Numbered from the stretch's first letter, positions 1 through 7,896 are shown. The stretch is DNA of 19,487 nt from an uncultured Clostridia bacterium (GCA_946405675.1 CAMJIC010000016.1:1-19487); one strand, 5' to 3'. Notes: a model not told the origin generated them from the letters alone. Numbers and translations: made by a program.

Positions 1-792
1 CGGGCCGGTCTCATTTGCCGTGATGAAGGGCAGATTGATGTTGGTGGTCGTCGCGGAGCTCAGCTCCTTCTTCGCCTTCTCAGCAGCTTCCCTGAGCCTC
101 TGGAGCGCCATCTTGTCATTTCCAAGATCGATGCCTTCTTTGTTCTTGAAATCCTGGATCATGTAATCCGTGATCCTCTGGTCGAAGTCATCGCCGCCGA
201 GACGGTTATTTCCGTTGGTCGCCAGAACCTCGATGACACCGTCGCCGATCTCGATGATGGAGACATCAAATGTGCCGCCGCCAAGGTCATAGACCATGAT
301 CTTCTGCTCTTTTTCATTGTCAAGCCCGTAAGCCAGGGCAGCTGCCGTCGGCTCGTTGATGATACGCTTGACATCCAGGCCGGCAATCTTTCCGGCATCC
401 TTGGTCGCCTGTCTCTGGGCATCATTGAAATAAGCCGGGCAGGTGATGACTGCTTCCGTTACCTTCTCACCCAGATACGCTTCCGCGTCGCTCTTGAGCT
501 TCTGAAGGATCATCGCGGAGATCTCCTGCGGGGAATACTTCTTCGCGTCAATGTTGACTCTGTAGTCAGAGCCCATATGCCTCTTGATCGAAGAGATGGT
601 GCGGTCAGAGTTTGTCACAGCCTGCCTCTTTGCCGGCTCACCCACAAGCCTCTCTCCATTCTTGGTAAATGCGACAACGGACGGTGTTGTCCGCGCGCCT
701 TCCGCGTTCGCGATGACAGTCGGCTTTCCGCCTTCCATAACCGCCACGCAGCTGTTCGTGGTACCAAGGTCAATTCCGATAATCTTACCCAT
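1..792 (-). CDS. dnaK: Chaperone protein DnaK (Hsp70), N-terminal part
   Basis: Cytoplasmic Hsp70 chaperone that binds and refolds unfolded proteins in an ATP cycle driven by DnaJ and GrpE. The 264 codons visible encode the start of the actin-like ATPase domain. They include the phosphate-1 motif GIDLGTTNSCVAV near residue 5, the INEPTAAALAYG segment, and the phosphate-2 motif DLGGGTFDVS. The ATG at 792 is preceded by AGGAGG with good spacing, and MGKIIGIDLGTTNS is a typical DnaK beginning. The gene continues past the left edge of the window; the family is about 600-640 residues, so more than half is missing here. It is the third gene after hrcA and grpE and is presumably transcribed from the CIRCE promoter near 3105-3133. 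No separate CIRCE is visible before dnaK. Confidence 0.98.
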   Translation of the reverse strand, partial: MGKIIGIDLGTTNSCVAVMEGGKPTVIANAEGARTTPSVVAFTKNGERLVGEPAKRQAVTNSDRTISSIKRHMGSDYRVNIDAKKYSPQEISAMILQKLKSDAEAYLGEKVTEAVITCPAYFNDAQRQATKDAGKIAGLDVKRIINEPTAAALAYGLDNEKEQKIMVYDLGGGTFDVSIIEIGDGVIEVLATNGNNRLGGDDFDQRITDYMIQDFKNKEGIDLGNDKMALQRLREAAEKAKKELSSATTTNINLPFITANETGP

Positions 793-829
793 AATGCATC
801 CTCCTTATTGTTCTGATTCCTATCTTTTC

Positions 830-845
830 CGGCAGTATGCTGCCG
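830..845 (-). other. Small hairpin in the grpE-dnaK spacer
   Basis: Perfect 6-bp inverted repeat CGGCAG / CTGCCG with a 4-nt loop, in the 214-nt spacer about 38 nt before the dnaK start. It is not followed by a T-run, so it does not read as a terminator. It could be an mRNA processing or stability element between grpE and dnaK, but a stem this short may be chance. Confidence 0.3.
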
Positions 846-1006
846 TCTCTCAGTGTCTGTGTCTGTATCTTTTCAGTCGTTCCGGCGCTGCCGCAGCATA
901 CATCAACTCATCTGCGTCAGCTCCTTCGGATCTGTCACGGATTCACATATCCATAAATCCTGCCTGTCTGTTTTGCCTACTACTGCCTCAGCAGGCCCCG
1001 CCGCAC

Positions 1007-1765
1007 TCAATTCGCGACCTTCACCATGCTGTGTCTGACCACGCTGTCGTGGTAGGTATACCCCTTCTGCAGCTCCTGGACAACGATGTTCTCCCCCACT
1101 GAATCATCCTCGCAATGCATTACCGCATTGTGGAAGTTGGGATCGAATTCCTTCCCCTCCGCTTCGATGGGTTTCACGCCAATCGCCTCAAGCTCCTGAA
1201 GCATCGACTTATAGATCATCGTCATCCCGCCGACAAAGGGATCCTCCTTATCCTGCGCCTGGGCAAGCCCGCGCTCAAAATTATCGATGACAGGAAGGAT
1301 CTTCTCGATGACGCTCCGCGCGCCGAGGTCGAACATCTGGCTCTTCTCCTTTTCCGTTCTCTTACGGAAATTGTCGAACTCCGCCATCTGCCGCTTCACC
1401 CTGTCGGTCAGCTCCTCGATCTTTTCCTCTCTCTTATCCTTCTTTTTCCGGAAGAAAGAGGTCTTGCGGCCCTCCGCCGCCTGGGTAAAGGTGCCGTCTA
1501 CGACATCCTCCTCCCCGGCCGGGCAGCTTCCCGCGTCATGCGCTCCAGGTTCCTCCCCTGAAGCATCCTGCGCATCGCAGCCTTCCCTGGAGCTGTCCTC
1601 TCCATCCTGCGCTCCGGCGTCCGTGCAGCCTTCCGCACCCTTGCATCCGGCATCCCCTTCGCCGGAATGCTCCTGCGCTGCCTGCTCCCTGTCAGTATCC
1701 TGTGTGTTGCCAGTCTCTTCCTGGCTCATGCCAGCGATTGTTTCCTGATTCGTCTCTTCTGCCAT
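1007..1765 (-). CDS. grpE: GrpE nucleotide exchange factor for DnaK
   Basis: Cytoplasmic co-chaperone that releases ADP from DnaK. The conserved part begins near residue 104 (FFRKKKDKREEKIEELTDRVKR, a basic patch and long coiled coil). It continues with the family segments AEFDNFRKRTEKEK, ILPVIDNFERGL and EFDPNFHNAV, and ends with GYTYHDSVVRHSMVKVAN. The ATG at 1765 is chosen because GGAGG lies 5 nt upstream. A start at 1801 in the same frame is possible but has a weak, too-close ribosome site. From 1765 the protein is 252 residues, longer than many GrpE proteins. The excess is an acidic, Gly/Ala/Asp/Glu-rich, probably disordered N-terminus of about 100 residues that contains four cysteines. 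It lies between hrcA and dnaK on the same strand. Confidence 0.96.
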   Translation of the reverse strand: MAEETNQETIAGMSQEETGNTQDTDREQAAQEHSGEGDAGCKGAEGCTDAGAQDGEDSSREGCDAQDASGEEPGAHDAGSCPAGEEDVVDGTFTQAAEGRKTSFFRKKKDKREEKIEELTDRVKRQMAEFDNFRKRTEKEKSQMFDLGARSVIEKILPVIDNFERGLAQAQDKEDPFVGGMTMIYKSMLQELEAIGVKPIEAEGKEFDPNFHNAVMHCEDDSVGENIVVQELQKGYTYHDSVVRHSMVKVAN

Positions 1766-1905
1766 ACTGTCCTCCACGTCTGCCCTGTGCCATGTGGCCA
1801 TATCTTCCTGCCTCTGTTCCTCTTTCCTGTCAGATGCATGCCTTCCGCATCTTATATCTGATCATATCCCCGGCTTCCGGGTGCATGTCGTCTGGCTATC
1901 CATCC

Positions 1906-1937
1906 TCGGGCGATGCTTCGCATCCTGAATTGCCCGA
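1906..1937 (-). other. Imperfect stem-loop in the hrcA-grpE spacer
   Basis: TCGGGC (1906-1911) pairs with GCCCGA (1932-1937), and directly inside it GATGC (1912-1916) pairs with GCATC (1920-1924) across a 3-nt loop. A 7-nt bulge lies on one side. The spacer from hrcA stop to grpE start is 221 nt, unusually long for genes of one operon, and has no obvious ORF. No T-run follows, so this is more likely an mRNA-stability or processing structure than a terminator. Confidence 0.35.
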
Positions 1938-1986
1938 TGCCACTTCATTTACGCTTCCATACGCCCTCAGCAGCAAGTGCTTCGGG

Positions 1987-3036
1987 CTATCCGGAACACT
2001 TATCCTTAGGCTCCTTATAGACCGCGTCCAGCTGTCCCGTCAGGTTCTTCAGGATATCAACAACCTTGTCATAATCCATCCGCTTGGGTCCCACAATGCC
2101 GATCCGGCCAAACATGCCGTCCCCCAGATCATAGGTTGCCGTGACCACACTGCAGTCTTTGAGGTTTTCATTCCCCAGCTCCGACCCGATCGCCACCTGG
2201 ATCGCCTGCTCGGAACCCTGCTCCTGATCCATCAGGGACAGCAGCGGATGCTTCTCCTCAAAGGCATGAATCAGGCCGCTTGCCTTGTCCGTATCCGAAG
2301 CCAGCTCCGGATACCGGAAAATATTCGTGGCGCCGCTGGTGTAGACCTCGACGTCCTCCTCCTGACTGATCGCGTCCGCAACCGCGTCCAGCACCTGGGA
2401 GATCAGCTCTGACTGAATCCCTGCCTCCTGCTTCAGTCTGGAGATCGTCGCAAGATTGATCTCTTCGATCGTCAGTCCGTTCAGTCTGGAATTCAGCTGA
2501 ATGTTCAGCTGAAGCACCTGATCACGGTTCAGGCCATGCTCCATGTGAATGATGCGGTTCTTCACCACATTCCCCTCAGCCACCACCGTGGCCAGGATCT
2601 GCCCTTCATCCACGATGGACAGCTGAATGAACTTCAGCTTCGTCCTGTGGTACTGCGGGCTCGTGATCATCGTCGCATAGTTCGTATTCACCGCCAGATA
2701 CCGGACGATCTGCTTGAGAAGCATCTCCATCTTATCCTCACGCGAGATCATGAGCTGGCGCATCGAGGAGACCTCCGCTTCCTTCTCCTCCATCAGGCGG
2801 TCAACATAGAGCCTGTATCCCTTATCGGAGGGAATTCTTCCGGAAGAGGTATGCGGCTGGATGATCAGCCCCATCTCCTCCAGGTCACTCATCTCGTTCC
2901 GGATCGTCGCAGAGCTGAGATTGAGATCCGACATCTTTGAGATCGTCCGTGACCCCACCGGATCACCCGTATCCAGATAAGTCTGTATGATCGCCTTCAG
3001 GATCGTCCACTTCCGGTCATCCAATTCCATCTCCAT
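1987..3036 (-). CDS. hrcA: Heat-inducible transcription repressor HrcA
   Basis: Repressor of class I heat-shock genes. It binds the CIRCE operator and depends on GroEL for activity. The N-terminal winged helix is clear (ILKAIIQTYLDTGDPVGSRT, then LSSATIRNEMSDLEEMGLI and the wing HTSSGRIPSDKGYRLYVD). The C-terminal GAF-like domain ends with the typical MFGRIGIVGPKRMDYDKVV segment. The ATG at 3036 gives MEMELDDRKWTILKA and 349 residues, normal for the family. A purine-rich ribosome site lies just upstream. A longer reading frame would start at TTG 3075 inside the CIRCE operator and is rejected. It is the first gene of the hrcA-grpE-dnaK unit and is expected to be self-regulated. Confidence 0.97.
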   Translation of the reverse strand: MEMELDDRKWTILKAIIQTYLDTGDPVGSRTISKMSDLNLSSATIRNEMSDLEEMGLIIQPHTSSGRIPSDKGYRLYVDRLMEEKEAEVSSMRQLMISREDKMEMLLKQIVRYLAVNTNYATMITSPQYHRTKLKFIQLSIVDEGQILATVVAEGNVVKNRIIHMEHGLNRDQVLQLNIQLNSRLNGLTIEEINLATISRLKQEAGIQSELISQVLDAVADAISQEEDVEVYTSGATNIFRYPELASDTDKASGLIHAFEEKHPLLSLMDQEQGSEQAIQVAIGSELGNENLKDCSVVTATYDLGDGMFGRIGIVGPKRMDYDKVVDILKNLTGQLDAVYKEPKDKCSG

Positions 3037-3064
3037 GCCGGCACCCCCTCTCCTTTTTTCTCTG

Positions 3065-3091
3065 TTAGCACTCAAACTGTTGGAGTGCTAA
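3065..3091 (-). promoter_or_regulatory. CIRCE operator (HrcA binding site)
   Basis: Exact match to the CIRCE consensus: TTAGCACTC (3065-3073), a 9-nt spacer, and GAGTGCTAA (3083-3091), with both arms perfectly complementary. It lies between the hrcA promoter and the hrcA start codon, in the transcribed leader, which is the standard place for HrcA repression. Confidence 0.98.
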
Positions 3092-3104
3092 CATCCATGG
3101 CACT

Positions 3105-3133
3105 ATAATAGAACCCCCTCCCGTCTTTGTCAA
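3105..3133 (-). promoter_or_regulatory. Sigma-A type promoter of hrcA-grpE-dnaK
   Basis: On the minus strand, a perfect -35 TTGACA (3128-3133), a 17-bp spacer and -10 TATTAT (3105-3110). The predicted start of transcription falls around 3098, a few bases before CIRCE, so bound HrcA would block initiation or early elongation. Confidence 0.9.
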
Positions 3134-3142
3134 CATGAAAAT

Positions 3143-3171
3143 GTGAAAAAAATGTGGTTTTATGCTATGAT
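3143..3171 (+). promoter_or_regulatory. Possible promoter of the SGNH-hydrolase gene
   Basis: On the plus strand, GTGAAA (3143-3148), 17 bp, then TATGAT (3166-3171). The -10 is good and the -35 is weak (four of six). It lies about 10 bp beyond the -35 of the divergent hrcA promoter, so the two polymerase sites are back-to-back. Confidence 0.45.
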
Positions 3172-3219
3172 GTGGAAGTGAGACAAATAGACTGTTTTCG
3201 ATACAGGAGCATCTTTGCT

Positions 3220-4170
3220 ATGCGAAAAACAATTCTTCTGGCTGTCGTCGCATGTATCCTTGGGATCGTGCTTCTGGCTTTGCTTGCTTTCCTGATCCCA
3301 AAGCGGCTGGGGCAGTCTGCCGCCACCGCCCAGTCTGAACTGTTTACGGGCTTTACGCTCTCTACAGAAGGAAGCAAGGACGGGGCCTTGAAGGAGCATC
3401 AGGCAGAAAATGACAGCTCCGGCGAACGTCCCTGGCGCGTCGTTCCGGACACCTCCAATTCTGAAAGCTACCCGAACGATACCATTCCCCGTTCCGCGTC
3501 CGACAATGACGAACCAAAACAGGCCAGATTATCGTCACGGAACGAAACCGAGGCTTTGGCGCAGACAGAAGCGTCCGGATCCGGATCAGAAGCAGAATCC
3601 AGGGAGCGCCTCAGAAAACTGCCGGAAAGTGTCGCTTCCCATCAGATCATCTGGGTGGGAGACTCCAGGACGCTTGGGCTTCAGAATGCACTCGGCAAAA
3701 CAAACCGCTCCGACCAGGATCTTTTTGTGGGAAAGGTCGGCGAAGGAATCCACTGGTTCAGAGACGAGGGCATGGGGCAGCTCCATGACATGATCGAAGC
3801 ATATCCCGGTCTTCCTGTCGTCCTGAACTTTGGGGTCAACGATCCGGACCTGGTCAATGAATATGTGGTTACCTACTGGGATCTGATCCGTTCCTGGCCG
3901 GACACGGATTTTTACATCCTGTCCGTCAATCCCCTTGACGAGGAATTCCTCATCGAGGATGGAATGGTCAACGAAGCCGTCTTTGCCACGGTCAACAGCC
4001 TGAACGTCGCCCGGATGAACGTAAAGCTGAAAGAGGAATTCGCCTCCCGGTATATCGACACCGCATCCTTCCTGAAATCGAACGGCTTCGATACCGTTGA
4101 CGGACTTCATTTCACCAGGGACACCTATCTGAAGATCCATGACTTCGTCGTGAACGAACTGTTCGGGTAA
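3220..4170 (+). CDS. Membrane-anchored SGNH/GDSL-type hydrolase
   Basis: Predicted 316-residue envelope protein. Residues 1-27 are a basic start plus a hydrophobic segment (anchor or uncleaved signal). Residues about 30-130 are polar, Ser/Glu-rich and probably disordered. The rest resembles an SGNH hydrolase: VGDSRTLG (candidate Ser149), VLNFGVND (candidate Asn207) and DGLHF (candidate Asp294 and His297). Such enzymes remove ester groups from polysaccharides, peptidoglycan or lipids; the substrate here is unknown. The start at 3220 is preferred to 3154 because it gives a clean signal/anchor and has AGGAG 10 nt upstream. The gene lies opposite to its neighbours, between hemW and hrcA, which are usually adjacent in Firmicutes. 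It may be an insertion into the cluster. Confidence 0.8.
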   Translation: MRKTILLAVVACILGIVLLALLAFLIPKRLGQSAATAQSELFTGFTLSTEGSKDGALKEHQAENDSSGERPWRVVPDTSNSESYPNDTIPRSASDNDEPKQARLSSRNETEALAQTEASGSGSEAESRERLRKLPESVASHQIIWVGDSRTLGLQNALGKTNRSDQDLFVGKVGEGIHWFRDEGMGQLHDMIEAYPGLPVVLNFGVNDPDLVNEYVVTYWDLIRSWPDTDFYILSVNPLDEEFLIEDGMVNEAVFATVNSLNVARMNVKLKEEFASRYIDTASFLKSNGFDTVDGLHFTRDTYLKIHDFVVNELFG

Positions 4171-4220
4171 TACGGCTAACTGATTTTTTGTGCTATGCGA
4201 TCAGATGAAAAGAAAAATAA

Positions 4221-4256
4221 TCGTAACTGTTCAAAACCTGTTCTGAACAGTTACGA
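4221..4256 (-). terminator. Rho-independent terminator after hemW
   Basis: Perfect 12-bp inverted repeat TCGTAACTGTTC (4221-4232) / GAACAGTTACGA (4245-4256) with a 12-nt loop. On the minus strand it is followed by a T-rich tract (TTATTTTTCTTTT), so it terminates the lepA-hemW transcript. It may also slow plus-strand transcripts from the SGNH gene. Its arms carry the GTAACTGTTCA motif that recurs elsewhere in the window. Confidence 0.85.
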
Positions 4257-4271
4257 CTACAGATCTTTCTG

Positions 4272-5444
4272 TCAGGGCTGCCCTTCCGTGTCATTTACAA
4301 AGGAGCACATCACCAGATTGCTGACATCAAAGCCACGCTCCGTCAGGCGCAGGAAAGATCCGGAAATCTCCAGGAGTCCTGACCGGACAAACTGGCCGAT
4401 CTCCTCCGCAAACATATCCTGTGCCCGGATGCCGAATTGCTCCTCGAACCGCACAAGGTCCACCCCCTTCGTCATCCGGAGCCCCAGGATCATCGTCTCA
4501 GCAATCTCATCCCTGACCGTCAGAATTGTCTCTTCCTCCCGGATGCCCGGATTCTTCAGATAAGCCTCCAGGTCAGACGTATTCCGGTACCGGGCTTTCC
4601 CGATCTGGCCGGAGGCGCCAAGCCCGAAGCCTGCGTATTCCCGGCGGATCCAGTATCCGGTATTATGCCTGCTCTCCCTCCCCGGCCTTGCGTAATTGGA
4701 TATCTCATATCGATAAAAGCCAATCTTTCGAAGCGTCTGTTTCAGCCTCTGCTCCATGGCATCTTCTGCATCCTCATCGGGCAGGAAAAGCGGCTTCTCT
4801 CCCCGCCTCTTCGCCAGGTCATCTTCATGGTACCGCTCCCAGAAGGGCGTTCCTTCCTCTATGATGAGACTGTAAGCCGAGATATGCTCAGGCGCAAGCG
4901 ACCTCACCGCCCCCAGTGTCTTTTCAAAGGCTTCCACACTCTGGCCGGGAAGTCCGTACATCAGATCCACATTGATATTCCCAAAGCCCGCATCCCGCGC
5001 TGCCTGAAATTCCTCCCGGAACATTTCAAACGTATGAATCCTGCCCAGCGTCCTCAGAAGGCCGTTGTCCGCCGACTGAAGCCCGATGCTCAGGCGGTTG
5101 AAGCCTGCAGCACGGTATGCTTCAAGGCGGCTTTGGTCAAGCGTTCCAGGGTTGCACTCGATGGTGGCCTCCGCATCCTTTTGCAGCACAAACGTACGGC
5201 GGATCTGATCCATGGTCTTCGATATCTGAGCCGGATCCGGAAGGCTCGGCGTCCCTCCCCCAAAATAAACCGAGACCGCCTCATATTCCCCTGCATGGGG
5301 AAATGAGGCGATCTCTTCGTTCAGCGCCTGGAAATACAGACGCTGCGTCCTGTCATCAGAGGGAAAGGACAGGAAATCACAGTAAGCGCATTTCCTGACA
5401 CAGAAAGGAATGTGGACATAGATTCCAAGCTCCTTCCGATCCAT
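4272..5444 (-). CDS. hemW: Radical SAM heme chaperone HemW
   Basis: 390-residue protein of the HemN/HemW family. The radical-SAM cluster motif CxxxCxxC is at Cys15, Cys19 and Cys22, followed by GGGTPS near residue 62. The HNxxYW motif linked to heme binding in HemW is at 260-265 (HNTGYW). HemW is thought to deliver heme to respiratory proteins and is often misnamed coproporphyrinogen dehydrogenase. Its early CxxxCxxC and HNxxYW favour HemW. The ATG at 5444 has AGGAGG 5 nt upstream. It follows lepA by 92 nt on the same strand, the usual Firmicutes order, and ends at the terminator at 4221-4256. Confidence 0.94.
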   Translation of the reverse strand: MDRKELGIYVHIPFCVRKCAYCDFLSFPSDDRTQRLYFQALNEEIASFPHAGEYEAVSVYFGGGTPSLPDPAQISKTMDQIRRTFVLQKDAEATIECNPGTLDQSRLEAYRAAGFNRLSIGLQSADNGLLRTLGRIHTFEMFREEFQAARDAGFGNINVDLMYGLPGQSVEAFEKTLGAVRSLAPEHISAYSLIIEEGTPFWERYHEDDLAKRRGEKPLFLPDEDAEDAMEQRLKQTLRKIGFYRYEISNYARPGRESRHNTGYWIRREYAGFGLGASGQIGKARYRNTSDLEAYLKNPGIREEETILTVRDEIAETMILGLRMTKGVDLVRFEEQFGIRAQDMFAEEIGQFVRSGLLEISGSFLRLTERGFDVSNLVMCSFVNDTEGQP

Positions 5445-5536
5445 CTCCCCCTCCTTAAGTTCTCAATCTGTAAACGCCACTTTTCCTGACTTTTTTGGCT
5501 GCCGCACCGGAAAGTACAGCGAGCCAGATCAGGTTC

Positions 5537-7351
5537 TTACTGCTCATCCAGCTTCAGGACGCTCATGAAGGCCTTCTGCGGGATCTCGACGGAGCCCACC
5601 TGCCGCATGCGCTTCTTCCCTTCCTTCTGCTTTTCAAGCAGCTTCTTCTTACGGGTGATATCACCGCCATAGCACTTGGCAAGGACATCCTTCCTGAGGG
5701 CACGCACGGTCTCCCTGGCAATGATCCTGCCATTGATCGCCGCCTGGATCGGGATCTCAAACAGCTGCCGCGGAATCTCTTCCTTCAGCTTCTCGCACAT
5801 CTTCCTGCCGCGCTCATAGGCACTGCCTTCAAACACGATGAAGGACAGGGCATCGACCTGTTCCCGGTTGACCAGGATATCAAGCTTGCACAGGCTGCTC
5901 TTCACGTACTCCTTCAGCTCATAATCAAAGGAAGCATAGCCCCGTGACCGGCTCTTCAGCGCATCGAAGAAATCATAGATCACCTCATTCAGCGGCATGT
6001 CATACCGGAGCAGGGCCCGTCCGGACTCAATGTACTCCGTTTCCTTATAGATCCCGCGCCTTTCCTGGCACAGCTGCATGATAGGGCCAATGTATTCGGT
6101 CGTCACCATGATCTCCGCCGCAACCACAGGCTCCTCCATATAGTCGATCTCTGACGGATCCGGGAGATTGGAGGGATTGGTCAGCTCGAAGGACGTCCCG
6201 TCTGTCTTATGGACCTTGTAGATGACTCCGGGCGCGGTGGTAACCAGATCCAGGCCGTACTCCCGCTCAAGCCGTTCCTGAATCACCTCCAGATGCAAAA
6301 GCCCCAGGAATCCGCAGCGGAATCCGAATCCCAGCGCTGCGCTGGTCTCCGGCTCAAATTGCAGAGAAGCGTCATTTAACTGCAGCTTCTCCAGTGCGTC
6401 TCTCAGATCCTGGTAGCGTGCGCTGTCCGCAGGATACACGCCGCAATAGACCATCGGGAGGGGATCCTTATACCCGGGAAGCGCCGCCTCGCAGGGCCTG
6501 AGCGCGTCAGTCACCGTATCACCCACGCGGGTATCCTTTACATTTTTCAAAAAGGCAGTGAAATATCCCACCATCCCGGCCTCAAGCTCTTCGCAGGGGA
6601 TGAACTGGCCCGGGCCGAAATATCCCACCTCCACCACTTCTGCCGTCGTGCCGGTTGCCATCATGCGGACCTTCATACCCTTCTTCAACGTCCCGTCGAA
6701 GAGGCGGCAGAACACGATCACGCCGCGGTAGGGGTCATAGAGAGAGTCAAAGATCAGCGCGCTCAGAGGCGCTGTCCTGTCCCCGGACGGTGCAGGAAGC
6801 ACATGGACGATCTGTTCAAGGACCTCCTCCACATTCAGCCCTGTCTTGGCGGAAATGCGCGGCGCATGTTCACAGTCAAGCCCGATCACATCCTCAATCT
6901 CCGATGCCACCCGGTCAGGGTCGGCGCTTGGAAGATCGATCTTATTGATCACGGGAAGGATCTCCAGATCGTGGTCAAGGGCAAGGTACACATTCCCCAG
7001 CGTCTGGGCTTCGATCCCCTGAGCCGCATCCACGACCAGCACCGCGCCGTCACAGGCCGCAAGGGAGCGGGAGACCTCATAGTTAAAGTCCACATGGCCC
7101 GGGGTGTCAATCAGGTTCAGGATGTATTCTTCCCCATCTTTGGCCTTGTAAATGATCCGTACGGACTGTGACTTGATCGTGATGCCCCGCTCACGTTCGA
7201 TATCCATGTTGTCCAGAACCTGGGCAAGCATCTCACGGCTGGTCAGAAGGCCGGTCTTCTCGATGATGCGGTCCGCCAGGGTGGACTTTCCGTGGTCGAT
7301 ATGTGCAATAATGCAAAAATTGCGAATCTTACTGATTTCTATTTCAGACAA
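5537..7351 (-). CDS. lepA: Elongation factor 4 (LepA), ribosomal back-translocase GTPase
   Basis: Translational GTPase that remodels stalled or mis-translocated ribosomes. All G motifs are present: G1 AHIDHGKST (residues 16-24), G2 RGITIKS, G3 DTPGHVDF, G4 NKIDLPSADP and G5 SAKTGLNVEEVLE. The LepA-specific C-terminal region (DALSFIVFEGSAYERGRK, KKLLEKQKEGKKRM) follows. The start is taken as TTG at 7351 (then SEIEISKIRNFC), since AGGAGG sits 8 nt upstream and the length becomes 604 residues, normal for LepA. The longer frame from 7456 adds an extension with no ribosome site. It heads the lepA-hemW unit and is divergent from rpsT. Confidence 0.97.
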   Translation of the reverse strand: MSEIEISKIRNFCIIAHIDHGKSTLADRIIEKTGLLTSREMLAQVLDNMDIERERGITIKSQSVRIIYKAKDGEEYILNLIDTPGHVDFNYEVSRSLAACDGAVLVVDAAQGIEAQTLGNVYLALDHDLEILPVINKIDLPSADPDRVASEIEDVIGLDCEHAPRISAKTGLNVEEVLEQIVHVLPAPSGDRTAPLSALIFDSLYDPYRGVIVFCRLFDGTLKKGMKVRMMATGTTAEVVEVGYFGPGQFIPCEELEAGMVGYFTAFLKNVKDTRVGDTVTDALRPCEAALPGYKDPLPMVYCGVYPADSARYQDLRDALEKLQLNDASLQFEPETSAALGFGFRCGFLGLLHLEVIQERLEREYGLDLVTTAPGVIYKVHKTDGTSFELTNPSNLPDPSEIDYMEEPVVAAEIMVTTEYIGPIMQLCQERRGIYKETEYIESGRALLRYDMPLNEVIYDFFDALKSRSRGYASFDYELKEYVKSSLCKLDILVNREQVDALSFIVFEGSAYERGRKMCEKLKEEIPRQLFEIPIQAAINGRIIARETVRALRKDVLAKCYGGDITRKKKLLEKQKEGKKRMRQVGSVEIPQKAFMSVLKLDEQ

Positions 7352-7569
7352 AAGGAATTCCTCCTGATTCAAATACGTTCGTGCGCGCACCTGGCGCAGC
7401 AGGAACAGTTTACATGAAGAGAAGGAAAACATCAAGAATGATGTTGACTTTTCCACCCATGGAGATTAGAATACATCCGTATGTGTGCCTGAAACGTCCG
7501 TGTCCGTCTTTCAAGCACGATTGAATGATCTGAATCTGATATTTTAAGTCTATGTTGGAGGTGTGCGTT
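7352..7569. other. Divergent lepA-rpsT intergenic region
   Basis: 218 nt between two divergent genes that both start with TTG. It must hold both promoters, but I find no convincing -35/-10 pair for either. On the lepA side TTGATG and TAAACT at 17-bp spacing are weak. An inverted repeat AACATCA / TGATGTT (7428-7434 and 7439-7445, 4-nt loop) is followed on the minus strand by TTTCC and could act as a weak attenuator in the lepA leader. GTGCGCGCAC (7381-7390) is a perfect palindrome. The usual gpr and spoIIP genes are absent here. Confidence 0.5.
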
Positions 7570-7833
7570 TTGGCAAACATTAAGTCCGCGAAGAAGCGTG
7601 TTCTGACCAGCAAGGTCAGACAGGAGAGAAACAAGTCGATCAAGTCCGCAGTAAAGACTGCGTCCAAGAAGGTGCTCGCCGCTGTCGAGGCTTCCGATAA
7701 GGAGCTGGCTGCGAAGGAGCTTTTGAATGCGACTTCTGTGATCGATAAGGCTGCGAAGAAGGGTGTGCTTCACAAGAATACCGCTTCCCGCAAGGTTTCC
7801 CGTCTTGCCACAGCTGTCAACCGCATCGGCTGA
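7570..7833 (+). CDS. rpsT: 30S ribosomal protein S20
   Basis: Small basic primary 16S rRNA-binding protein of the 30S subunit. The reading from TTG 7570 gives the standard ANIKSAKKR beginning and 87 residues rich in Lys and Ala, with the typical TASKK and HKNTASRKVSRLA segments. GGAGGTG at 7556-7562 is 7 nt before this TTG. The ATG at 7552 lies upstream of that ribosome site and would add a non-conserved tail, so it is rejected. The E. coli gene also starts at a poor codon (UUG) tied to translational autoregulation; similar control is possible here but not shown. It is a single-gene unit with a strong terminator. Confidence 0.96.
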   Translation: MANIKSAKKRVLTSKVRQERNKSIKSAVKTASKKVLAAVEASDKELAAKELLNATSVIDKAAKKGVLHKNTASRKVSRLATAVNRIG

Positions 7834-7861
7834 GATTATTTCGGAATTGTCATAAGATGAT

Positions 7862-7896
7862 AAAAACGCGCCGGACCGTCATCCCGGCGCGTTTTT
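7862..7896 (+). terminator. Rho-independent terminator of rpsT
   Basis: AAAAACGCGCCGG (7862-7874) pairs perfectly with CCGGCGCGTTTTT (7884-7896) around a 9-nt loop, with a T-run within and after the right arm. It lies 28 nt after the rpsT stop. Confidence 0.95.

Noticed and set aside
1115..2412. Plus-strand open frames over grpE and hrcA
   Set aside because: They are antisense shadows of two clearly conserved genes, caused by GC-rich codon bias.
3037..3075. N-terminal extension of hrcA starting at TTG 3075
   Set aside because: It would begin inside the CIRCE operator, has no ribosome site and is not conserved in HrcA; the ATG at 3036 fits the family.
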